From contig JANQKJ010000109.1 in the NCBI GenBank assembly GCA_028281205.1, positions 1 to 31,211 of the forward strand: a stretch of 31,211 bases of DNA. The letters run 5' to 3'. How positions within the stretch are numbered: position 1 is the first letter of the stretch; the number at the start of each line of letters is the position of its first letter. Origin of the DNA: Gammaproteobacteria bacterium. Its GTDB lineage: Bacteria; Pseudomonadota; Gammaproteobacteria; UBA4575. The position numbers were made by a program, and so were the translations under genes. Below the pieces are notes generated by a model, which saw only the letters and a list, made by a program, of their open reading frames with translations, did no database searches and was not told where the DNA came from. This document shows positions 17,196-22,818 of the stretch, one piece after another.

Positions 17196-17455
17196 CAACT
17201 CCTAACATCAAAGTCTATAGTGGAAATTTATGCCCTTACTGTACTGCTGCCAAGCGTCTGCTTGAAAGCAAGGGCGTACAATATGAAGAAGTCAACATAG
17301 ATACTGATCCTGCAATCCGTGCCGAAATGGAAAAACTCAGTCAGCGTACCAGTGTTCCGCAAATCTTCATTGGTGACACTCATGTTGGTGGATTCGATGA
17401 CTTAGCTGAGCTTAATCGTGAAGGCAAATTAAATCCCATGTTAGGCTTAGATTAA
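17192..17455 (+). CDS. grxC: Glutaredoxin 3
   Basis: An 87-residue dithiol glutaredoxin with the CPYC active site (Cys14, Cys17), the TSVPQIFIGD cis-Pro loop and the GGFDDL glutathione-binding motif. It reduces disulfides and glutathione mixed disulfides in the cytoplasm. Its ATG overlaps the rhodanese stop by four bases, so the two are translated together. Length and sequence are typical of the family. Confidence 0.96.
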   Translation: MTTPNIKVYSGNLCPYCTAAKRLLESKGVQYEEVNIDTDPAIRAEMEKLSQRTSVPQIFIGDTHVGGFDDLAELNREGKLNPMLGLD

Positions 17456-17478
17456 TTTTCTATAAATAAAGCATACCT

Positions 17479-17943
17479 ATGGCGGACAACGACCAGCAAT
17501 TTGAAATTCAAAAAGTATTTATTAAAGACGCTTCATTTGAAGCGCCAAATTCACCAGATATTTTTCGTGAGAAGTGGCAACCCAAAACAGATGTTCATTT
17601 AGCCGCACAAAATGTAAAAATTAATGACGAGCTTTATGAAGTAACACTCAATGTCACCGTCACGTCCAAGCAAAATGAACGCACTGCATTTTTAGTTGAA
17701 ATCAAACAGTCCGGTGTGTTCTTGATTAAGAATTTCCCCGAAGAACAATTAAGCCATTTAATCGGCAGTTACTGCCCACACACTTTATTCCCTTTTGCAC
17801 GTGAAGCGGTCTCAGACCTTATTACTAAAGGTGGTTTCCCGCCACTATTACTATCACCAGTAAATTTTGATGCACTTTACCAGCAGCAACTGGCAAAACT
17901 AAAAGAAGAACAACAAGCATCGACAACAGACACTAAACATTAA
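17479..17943 (+). CDS. secB: Protein-export chaperone SecB
   Basis: A 154-residue cytoplasmic tetrameric chaperone that keeps preproteins unfolded and delivers them to SecA. Recognisable elements are FEIQKVFIKDASFEAPNSP, YEVTLNVTVTSK and FLVEIKQSGVF. The C-terminal half contains IGSYCPHTLFPFAREAVSDL and GGFPPLLLSPVNFDALY, the most conserved SecB blocks. It lies 23 bases after grxC and before gpsA, the standard proteobacterial arrangement. Nothing unusual is seen. Confidence 0.97.
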   Translation: MADNDQQFEIQKVFIKDASFEAPNSPDIFREKWQPKTDVHLAAQNVKINDELYEVTLNVTVTSKQNERTAFLVEIKQSGVFLIKNFPEEQLSHLIGSYCPHTLFPFAREAVSDLITKGGFPPLLLSPVNFDALYQQQLAKLKEEQQASTTDTKH

Positions 17944-17978
17944 AAACTCTCTAGCAACTATTGCAGGAGAACAACAAT

Positions 17979-18986
17979 ATGGCTAACACATCTATTGGTG
18001 TCATTGGTGCAGGCGCATGGGGAACAGCGCTATCAATCCATTTAGCTAAACTTCATGAACATATAAATCTTTGGGGCAGAGACAGCCAGGCATTAAACGC
18101 CATAATCACTAACAAAGAAAATAAGCGCTATCTGGCTGGCATAAAATTACCGGATAACATTGTAGCTTGCCCTGAATTACCCGCCCTTATTGCACAGTCA
18201 AGCCATCTAATTGTAGCGGTTCCCAGCATCACTATGCGCAGCATGTTACACACAATTAACCAACATGCGAGTGAAAAGTTGCATGGCATTATTTGGGCGT
18301 GCAAAGGCTTCGAACAAGATACAGGTAAATTTTTACATCAAGTTGCGGACGAAGAATTAACACACAACATTAATACTGCCATTCTTTCCGGACCATCCTT
18401 CGCACAAGAAGTTGGCAAGGGCTTACCTACCGCAGTCACTATTGCATCCAGTAATCCTGAGTTTGCTAATGAAGCGGCTAAACTTTTTCACCATCCTTTA
18501 TTCAGAACTTATACCAGCACCGATATTGCTGGAGTAGAAATTGGTGGAGCATTTAAAAATATTTTAGCTATTGCTGCCGGTATAAATGATGGTTTGGCAT
18601 TTGGTTCCAATGCACGTGCGGCACTTATTACTCGCGGCGTTGCCGAAATGATACGTTTTGGTAAACAGTTAAATGTAAATATAGAAACCTTCATCGGCCT
18701 ATCTGGCATCGGTGATATTATTCTTACCTGTACAGACAATATGTCGCGTAACCGCCGCTTTGGCCTGGGTTTAGGTGAAGGCAAATCGCCTGAAGAAATC
18801 CAGCAGCAAATTGGTCAGGTTATTGAAGGTAAATATGCAGCTAAAGTAGTTTTTGATTTAGCGCAAAAACTTAATATTGAATTACCCATTACTGCTCAAG
18901 TATACGCGGTGATATACAACAACAAACCTGCACGCGCTGCGGTAGAAGATTTATTATCGCGCTCATTAAAAAACGAGGCCGATTAG
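17979..18986 (+). CDS. gpsA: Glycerol-3-phosphate dehydrogenase [NAD(P)+]
   Basis: Makes sn-glycerol 3-phosphate from dihydroxyacetone phosphate for phospholipid synthesis; 335 residues. The Rossmann motif GAGAWGTALS begins at residue 10. The substrate domain contains the conserved GGAFKNILAIAAGINDGL and ARAALITRGVAEM, and LSGIGDIILTCT. The ATG at 17979 is chosen because CAGGAG lies at 17964-17969 with suitable spacing. A TTG at 17961 would place the ribosome-binding site inside the gene. It ends nine bases from the stop of convergent trmL. Confidence 0.96.
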   Translation: MANTSIGVIGAGAWGTALSIHLAKLHEHINLWGRDSQALNAIITNKENKRYLAGIKLPDNIVACPELPALIAQSSHLIVAVPSITMRSMLHTINQHASEKLHGIIWACKGFEQDTGKFLHQVADEELTHNINTAILSGPSFAQEVGKGLPTAVTIASSNPEFANEAAKLFHHPLFRTYTSTDIAGVEIGGAFKNILAIAAGINDGLAFGSNARAALITRGVAEMIRFGKQLNVNIETFIGLSGIGDIILTCTDNMSRNRRFGLGLGEGKSPEEIQQQIGQVIEGKYAAKVVFDLAQKLNIELPITAQVYAVIYNNKPARAAVEDLLSRSLKNEAD

Positions 18987-18995
18987 TTACTCAAA

Positions 18996-19460
18996 CTACC
19001 GCGCACCCAGAAACTCATTCTGGCGCCAAGCTTCAAAAATAAAAATCGCAACCGTATTAGATAAATTCATACTGCGGCTGCCTTCAAGCATTGGCACTCT
19101 TAACACATGGTTTTTCGAGAAACTATTTAACACCTGATCAGGCAATCCCCTAGTTTCCGGGCCAAAAATAAATACATCGCCCGCTTGATAATTTATCTCT
19201 GTATAATGCGTTGTGCCTTTAGTTGAACAGGCAAACAAACGATTGGCAGAGAAGTTTTTTAAACACGTAGCGTAATCAGGATATTCCCGGACTAGTGACT
19301 TATCTATGTAATCCAGGCCCGCACGCCGCATACGTTTATCGTCTATTTCAAAACCAAGCGGATGAATTAAGTGTAATTGGCAACCACTATTAGCGCACAA
19401 ACGCATAATATTACCTGTGTTTGGAGGTATCTCCGGTTCGTACAAAACAATATGAAACAT
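18996..19460 (-). CDS. trmL: tRNA (cytidine/uridine-2'-O)-methyltransferase TrmL
   Basis: A small SPOUT-family methyltransferase, 154 residues, that methylates the ribose of wobble base 34 in tRNA-Leu isoacceptors. The trefoil-knot motifs are clear: YEPEIPPNTGNIMRLC at the N-terminus, FGPETRGLP in the middle, and SRSMNLSNTVAIFIFEAWRQ at the end. The ATG at 19460 gives MFHIVLYEPE, matching the usual N-terminus. A TTG 27 bases upstream would add an unmatched tail. The start codon overlaps the divergent pyrD start (CATG, 19458-19461), so each gene's leader lies inside the other. Confidence 0.95.
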   Translation of the reverse strand: MFHIVLYEPEIPPNTGNIMRLCANSGCQLHLIHPLGFEIDDKRMRRAGLDYIDKSLVREYPDYATCLKNFSANRLFACSTKGTTHYTEINYQAGDVFIFGPETRGLPDQVLNSFSKNHVLRVPMLEGSRSMNLSNTVAIFIFEAWRQNEFLGAR

Positions 19461-20397
19461 GAGTTCTAAATATAAACAGTTAAGCAATCAATTCTGCGGC
19501 CTGACATTTCAAACACCTTTAGTGCTCTTATCTGGCTGTGTGGGTTTTGGCCAAGAATACACGCGTGTAGTGGGATATTCTAATGCCGAAGTAGGTGCAA
19601 TCTGTTTAAAAGGAACCACTTTAGAAAACCGCTTGGGCAACCCGGCACATCGTATATATGAAACCCCCGCCGGTATGCTTAATGCGATTGGCTTACAAAA
19701 TCCCGGTGCACAAGCAGTTGTTGATGACTATTTACCCAAGCTCGATTTCAATGAAACCAGATACATCGCCAACGTTTCAGGTTCGACTGTAGAAGAATAT
19801 TCTGAAGTCACACGTATTTTTGATGATTCACCTATTGATGCAATCGAAATCAATATTTCGTGTCCAAACGTTAAAGAAGGTGGTGTCGCTTTTGGTAATG
19901 ACCCCGATATGTCGGCACAGGTAGTCGAAGCTTGTCGCGCAGTCACCGACAAACCAATTATTACTAAACTGTCTCCCAATCAAACCGACATTGCTTATAA
20001 CGCCAAACGTTGCATAGAAGCCGGCACCGATGGCTTTGCTGTGATTAATACACTAATGGGCATGGCGATTGATATTCATTCGCGCAAACCGGTAATTGGT
20101 AATAATCAAGCCGGGTTATCCGGACCAGCCATAAAACCCATTGCACTTTTAAAAGTGCATCAGGTATATCAGGTCTGCAAACAACATAACATCCCCATTA
20201 TCGGCCAGGGCGGCATATGCTCGGGTGAAGATGCGCTCGAATTTATTATTGCAGGTGCAACTGCGATAGGTATTGGTACCGGACTTTACTATGATCCATT
20301 AATATGTGCCGATATTAATAAAACTATTTGTGATTACCTCTCGCAAAATAATCTTGCACATATTTCTGAGTTAGTTGGAAGCTTGCAACTCAACTAG
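19459..20397 (+). CDS. pyrD: Dihydroorotate dehydrogenase, class 1B-type catalytic subunit
   Basis: A 312-residue FMN-dependent TIM-barrel enzyme oxidising dihydroorotate to orotate in pyrimidine synthesis. Class 1B features are KGTTLENRLGNPAHRIYETP, GMLNAIGLQNPG and EINISCPNVKEGGVAFGNDP, whose Cys would be the catalytic base (class 2 enzymes use Ser). GQGGICSGEDALEFIIAGAT is the phosphate-binding end. The quinone-linked class 2 enzyme, with its membrane-binding N-terminus, is usual in gammaproteobacteria, and class 1B normally pairs with PyrK. No pyrK is in the window. Another dihydropyrimidine-type oxidoreductase is possible but less likely. It shares CATG with trmL and has no clear ribosome-binding site. 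Confidence 0.85.
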   Translation: MSSKYKQLSNQFCGLTFQTPLVLLSGCVGFGQEYTRVVGYSNAEVGAICLKGTTLENRLGNPAHRIYETPAGMLNAIGLQNPGAQAVVDDYLPKLDFNETRYIANVSGSTVEEYSEVTRIFDDSPIDAIEINISCPNVKEGGVAFGNDPDMSAQVVEACRAVTDKPIITKLSPNQTDIAYNAKRCIEAGTDGFAVINTLMGMAIDIHSRKPVIGNNQAGLSGPAIKPIALLKVHQVYQVCKQHNIPIIGQGGICSGEDALEFIIAGATAIGIGTGLYYDPLICADINKTICDYLSQNNLAHISELVGSLQLN

Positions 20398-20514
20398 ATT
20401 ATCAAACAACACTAACTTCTTCTTTTATTTGCACAAAGTTCGTGACGTATATATAGCGTAACAATTTCACCGACTCACATTAATTATTATAAATAAACCT
20501 ATAATTATCAATAC

Positions 20515-20538
20515 ACTATTTACATTTGTGTAAATAGT
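20515..20538. repeat. Inverted repeat ACTATTTACA / TGTAAATAGT
   Basis: Perfect 10-base arms (20515-20524 and 20529-20538) separated by TTTG. There is no immediate T-run, although a T-rich stretch begins about ten bases later. It could be an operator or a weak terminator for pyrD. It lies about 50 bases upstream of the candidate promoter that points into the cassettes. Confidence 0.5.
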
Positions 20539-20587
20539 ACAAATGACATTTTTTATTTCATAGAGATTACCAAGCAATACTAATTTA

Positions 20588-20616
20588 TTGTCATATAATC
20601 AAATATTTAATAGACT
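20588..20616 (+). promoter_or_regulatory. Candidate sigma-70 promoter facing the cassette array
   Basis: TTGTCA (5 of 6 to the -35 consensus) and TAGACT (4 of 6 to the -10 consensus) are exactly 17 bases apart. Transcription would start near 20623 and run into the DUF4145 cassette. The cassette itself has only 23 bases before its ATG, too short for its own promoter, so an external promoter is needed. AT-rich DNA often gives such matches by chance. Confidence 0.35.
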
Positions 20617-20642
20617 CAATCAATGGAAATTAACAAGAAGGA

Positions 20643-20686
20643 TATATGTCACACTGACGTAATTAATCACGTCACCATGACATATA
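20643..20686. repeat. 44-base interrupted palindrome before the cassette array
   Basis: Outer arms TATATGTCA / TGACATATA and inner arms TGACGT (20655-20660) / ACGTCA (20669-20674) form one symmetric structure, interrupted by three mismatched bases on each side. It ends eight bases before the inferred 5' boundary of the cassettes. It may be a leader hairpin, an operator, or the stem of a decayed integron site. Confidence 0.6.
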
Positions 20687-20717
20687 CTTAACAATTATGC
20701 ATATCACAGAGTAAATT

Positions 20718-21383
20718 ATGGGCCCTGAATATAAAAACGGAAATGTTATCTCACGTTGTCCTGACTGCAATGGTGCAGTTTCGACGTATGAATATAAAGG
20801 AGCTAGTTCTGGCGAATATGGAACTATCGTTGTTGATGAAAATCATCTTTATAACGACATAAATTACGGTAGAGTAATTTATAAATTATACAAATGTGCT
20901 GGTTGCGGACGTGGTGGTATGGCTAAATTACACCTCAATGGTGCTTTACATGAAGGAAAAATGGAATGGTTTTTCCCCATCTCAATAGATAGTGCACAGA
21001 TACCTGATGATGTACCACATGGCATAGTTCAAGAATACAGAGAAGCAGAGATTTGTGCTGCAAATAATGCCTGGAGAGGCGCATCGGGCCTACTAAGATC
21101 AACTTTAGAAAAAGTGCTAAAAGAAAACGGTTATAAGAATGGAAATCTCGCTTCAAAGATTGATGCTGCTGCAAGCGATGGAATAATAACTGAATCAAGA
21201 AAGAAAAAAGCACACGACGATATAAGAGTACTGGGGAATGATGTATTACATGACGAGTGGAGAAAAATCAGCCCTGAAGATGTGGCAGCATCACATAGAT
21301 ACGTACAAAGAATAATAGAAGATTTTTACGATGATAGAGAATCTGTAGTAAAAATTTTAAAAGATAAAAAACGCATAGAGTAA
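20718..21383 (+). CDS. DUF4145 domain protein with zinc ribbon (cassette 1)
   Basis: A 221-residue cassette gene. The N-terminus holds two CxxC pairs (Cys14/17 and Cys60/63) likely to form a zinc ribbon. The C-terminal half is a DUF4145-like helical domain: AEICAANNAWRGASGLLRST, LEKVLKENGY, and KKAHDDIRVLGNDVLHDEW with the conserved RxxGNxxxH-like core. DUF4145 proteins have no settled function; some occur next to restriction and defence genes. The ATG at 20718 is preceded by AGAG at fair spacing. The stop is nine bases before attC site 1, so the ORF fills its cassette. It probably depends on a promoter upstream of the array. Confidence 0.85.
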   Translation: MGPEYKNGNVISRCPDCNGAVSTYEYKGASSGEYGTIVVDENHLYNDINYGRVIYKLYKCAGCGRGGMAKLHLNGALHEGKMEWFFPISIDSAQIPDDVPHGIVQEYREAEICAANNAWRGASGLLRSTLEKVLKENGYKNGNLASKIDAAASDGIITESRKKKAHDDIRVLGNDVLHDEWRKISPEDVAASHRYVQRIIEDFYDDRESVVKILKDKKRIE

Positions 21384-21392
21384 TTTTGAAAT

Positions 21393-21470
21393 GCATAACA
21401 AGTCATTTAAGTTTGCGCCTTCGGCGCGGGACGCTCGCTACGCTTGCGCCCCTTAATTCAACCGTTATGT
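21393..21470 (+). repeat. attC site 1 (cassette 1 / 2 junction)
   Basis: R'' is GCATAAC (21393-21399) and R' is GTTATGT (21464-21470), 78 bases in all. L'' TTTAAG pairs with L' CTTAA, leaving one unpaired base, as attC hairpins require. The variable centre contains the short hairpin GCGCC-TTC-GGCGC and further GC-rich pairs. It matches the other sites mainly in the R and L boxes, as expected of attC. Confidence 0.88.
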
Positions 21471-21477
21471 GTAACCA

Positions 21478-21816
21478 ATGATTCAAAAATACTGCGCATA
21501 TCACACTATTGTACTTTTGGTTATTTCTTTATGTATGCACATATTTATTCATGAGGAATACATAATAGCCATACATGATTTTGAAAGTACTATCGGGAAG
21601 CTATCATTCGGAATGTTTATTTTTTACTCAATCGTTCCAGTATTAATACATACATTTTCAATGCTGGTGCATATGTTTAATAAGAGTAAATGGTTGTGGT
21701 TTTTGGTAACAATACTTATCGGCATTACAGCACCTCTATATTATTTTATTGTCTACAAACATATGAATACACATAACAAGTCACTCAACCAGGACGCCGT
21801 AAACGGCGCCCGTTAG
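21478..21816 (+). CDS. Small three-helix membrane protein (cassette 2)
   Basis: A 112-residue protein of unknown function with three predicted membrane helices: TIVLLVISLCMHIFI, GMFIFYSIVPVLIHTFSMLV and WLWFLVTILIGITAPLYYFI. The last helix pattern, with Trp at its start and YYF before a basic residue, recalls small membrane domains such as PLDc_N, but this is only a resemblance. The ATG is 13 bases into the cassette with no clear ribosome-binding site. The last 16 residues or so (from THNKSLNQ) are encoded by the attC site itself, common in cassette genes. It may rely on read-through from cassette 1. Confidence 0.7.
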   Translation: MIQKYCAYHTIVLLVISLCMHIFIHEEYIIAIHDFESTIGKLSFGMFIFYSIVPVLIHTFSMLVHMFNKSKWLWFLVTILIGITAPLYYFIVYKHMNTHNKSLNQDAVNGAR

Positions 21817-21830
21817 CTCAACCGTTATGT
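21771..21830 (+). repeat. attC site 2 (cassette 2 / 3 junction)
   Basis: R'' is ACATAAC (21771-21777) and R' is GTTATGT (21824-21830), exact complements; 60 bases. L'' CTCAAC pairs with L' GTTAG with one extrahelical base. The centre is a clean hairpin, CGCCG-TAAA-CGGCG. This is the best-formed site of the array and overlaps the 3' end of the cassette 2 ORF. Confidence 0.92.
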
Positions 21831-21855
21831 GTTTAAAGAATATAGATATAAGCAA

Positions 21856-22356
21856 ATGAAAAAATATTTAATAGCTTTGTTGTTAGCATTGCCTACGAGT
21901 GTTATGGCAGAAAAATCCGGCTTCAGGTTAGACAATTGGGCTGTCACTTTCGATAAAGAAAAGATGTCATCCATGGTATATGGAATAGAAAAGTCTGATG
22001 CTAACACAACATTACCTCAGTTGTTTTTAATTTGCTCTCAGTCTGATAAGAAACGAAAACAATATAGAATGGGCTTGCTTACTCAATCAGTATTGAAAAT
22101 AGATGATCCCAATGCATTGGATGTGATGATCTCAATTGATGATAAACCAAAAATGGAATACCCATGGTTCCAAATAAAACATAGCTTGCAGTCCGCTGTT
22201 CCTAAAATGAATATTAAAGAAATGATTAACGGCAATGAGCTAAATATACAATTTCGAGATAAACATCAACTACACAGGTACACATATGACCTCAAACATT
22301 TCAAGCAAACATTAAACATAATGGAAGAGGTTTGTGCGTATAAATATGATGATTAA
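21856..22356 (+). CDS. Secreted protein of unknown function (cassette 3)
   Basis: A 166-residue protein with a classical signal peptide (MKKYLIALLLALPTSVMA, then EKSGF). That decides the ATG at 21856 over an in-frame GTG at 21829, which would lie inside the attC R' box. The mature protein is small and alternates strands with charged loops. Two cysteines (LFLICSQSD and EEVCAYKYDD at the C-terminus) may form a disulfide. I do not recognise the family. The pattern of an early LxxC and a late Cys resembles some small periplasmic proteins near secretion systems, but that is not enough to name it. The stop is nine bases before attC site 3. Confidence 0.75.
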   Translation: MKKYLIALLLALPTSVMAEKSGFRLDNWAVTFDKEKMSSMVYGIEKSDANTTLPQLFLICSQSDKKRKQYRMGLLTQSVLKIDDPNALDVMISIDDKPKMEYPWFQIKHSLQSAVPKMNIKEMINGNELNIQFRDKHQLHRYTYDLKHFKQTLNIMEEVCAYKYDD

Positions 22357-22365
22357 TCATGAAAG

Positions 22366-22431
22366 ACATAACAAATCGCTCAACTCAGGACTTGCGCTAC
22401 ACGCGCTCGCTCGTTAGCTCAACCGTTAGGC
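22366..22431 (+). repeat. attC site 3 (cassette 3 / 4 junction)
   Basis: R'' is ACATAAC (22366-22372) and R' is GTTAGGC (22425-22431); 66 bases. The two do not pair fully because R' belongs to cassette 4, whose own R'' is GCCTAAC, its exact complement. L'' CTCAAC and L' GTTAG are identical to site 2. The centre contains GCGC-TACAC-GCGC. Confidence 0.9.
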
Positions 22432-22452
22432 ATCTAAAGAGAAGGGGTAGGA

Positions 22453-22746
22453 ATGTCTTCAAACCACGAAAAATATCACTACAGTGTTACTTGTAAAACA
22501 GACGATCCAGCAGTGCTTCACTGTTTGCGAGCTTTGTGTCAGTACTCAGAGAAAGAAGAGTATCCGCAAATTGGCTGGGGTGGAACAAAAAGAAATGAGT
22601 GGGAAGCAAATAATGGCCTTTTTACATTGCGTTTTACTTCACCAGAATATCGACAAAATTATATTAGCGAAGCAAATCGCCTTTTAAGTGGACATTGGAA
22701 GGTTATTGGCGAAAATGATAACGACCCAGCTGAGCCCCAACGGTAA
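22453..22746 (+). CDS. Small soluble protein of unknown function (cassette 4)
   Basis: A 97-residue protein without signal peptide or membrane segments, rich in aromatic and charged residues (YHYSVTCKTDDPAVLHCLRA, GWGGTKRNEWEANNGLFTLR). The ATG is preceded by a strong AAGGGGTAGGA ribosome-binding region, so it is probably translated efficiently. The composition suggests a single small alpha/beta domain. I do not recognise the family; proteins of this size without homologues of known function are typical of cassettes. It is convergent with ntrC. Confidence 0.75.
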   Translation: MSSNHEKYHYSVTCKTDDPAVLHCLRALCQYSEKEEYPQIGWGGTKRNEWEANNGLFTLRFTSPEYRQNYISEANRLLSGHWKVIGENDNDPAEPQR

Positions 22747-22754
22747 TAACCAAT

Positions 22755-22814
22755 GCCTAACAATTCGCTCAACCAAAATATGGGCAAACGCACACCTGTG
22801 CTTAACCGTTTGCT
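22755..22814 (+). repeat. attC site 4, terminal and degenerate
   Basis: R'' is GCCTAAC (22755-22761), followed by AATTCGCTCAACC, a canonical R''-L'' arrangement. The right end, GCTTAACC-GTTTGCT, aligns with GCTCAACC-GTTA of sites 2 and 3, but L' (TGTG instead of TTAG) no longer pairs with L''. R' is probably the original chromosomal flank. The site may be partly inactive. Confidence 0.72.
22784..22813. terminator. Hairpin spanning the array / ntrC junction, possible ntrC terminator
   Basis: GCAAAC-GCACA, CC, TGTGC, a six-base bulge and GTTTGC form an 11-base-pair interrupted hairpin. On the minus strand it begins six bases after the ntrC stop and is followed by CCATATTTT, a weak U-run. It crosses the inferred insertion point, so half of it comes from the cassette. 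It could act as a weak terminator between the two convergent units. Confidence 0.35.
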
Positions 22815-22818
22815 AAAC

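Larger units (their letters stand above)
20398..20694. other. AT-rich non-coding stretch 5' of the cassette array
   Basis: This stretch runs from the pyrD stop to the inferred first base of the cassette array. I see no credible gene or integrase remnant. It holds two inverted repeats and one candidate promoter (listed separately) and is noticeably richer in A and T than the genes on either side. An attI site could in principle lie here, but none is recognisable. Confidence 0.6.
20695..22808 (+). mobile_element. Integron gene cassette array without integrase (CALIN), four cassettes
   Basis: Four cassettes follow in one orientation: 20695-21464, 21465-21824, 21825-22425 and 22426-22808, each an ORF followed by an attC site. 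Cassette boundaries are set at G/TT in the R' box. A cassette's first bases must pair with its own R'' box: TTATGC with GCATAAC, TTATGT with ACATAAC (twice), TTAGGC with GCCTAAC. All four agree, including the covarying GGC/GCC of cassette 4. Sites 1-3 share CAACCGTTA at the right end. The final R' (TTTGCT) does not pair with the last R'', as expected if it is the original target DNA. No intI lies in the window, so the array arose by secondary-site insertion or by loss of the platform. Confidence 0.9.

Noticed and set aside
20398..20694. Remnant of an integron integrase or attI site
   Set aside because: No tyrosine-recombinase motif appears in any frame and the stretch is too short. I could not recognise an attI, so none is claimed.
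21416..21428. GCGCC-TTC-GGCGC hairpin as a transcription terminator
   Set aside because: It is part of the attC site 1 centre and is followed by GC-rich sequence rather than a T-run.
20400..22810. CRISPR array
   Set aside because: The repeated elements are imperfect, 60-78 bases long, hundreds of bases apart and separated by ORFs; they fit attC sites, not CRISPR repeats.
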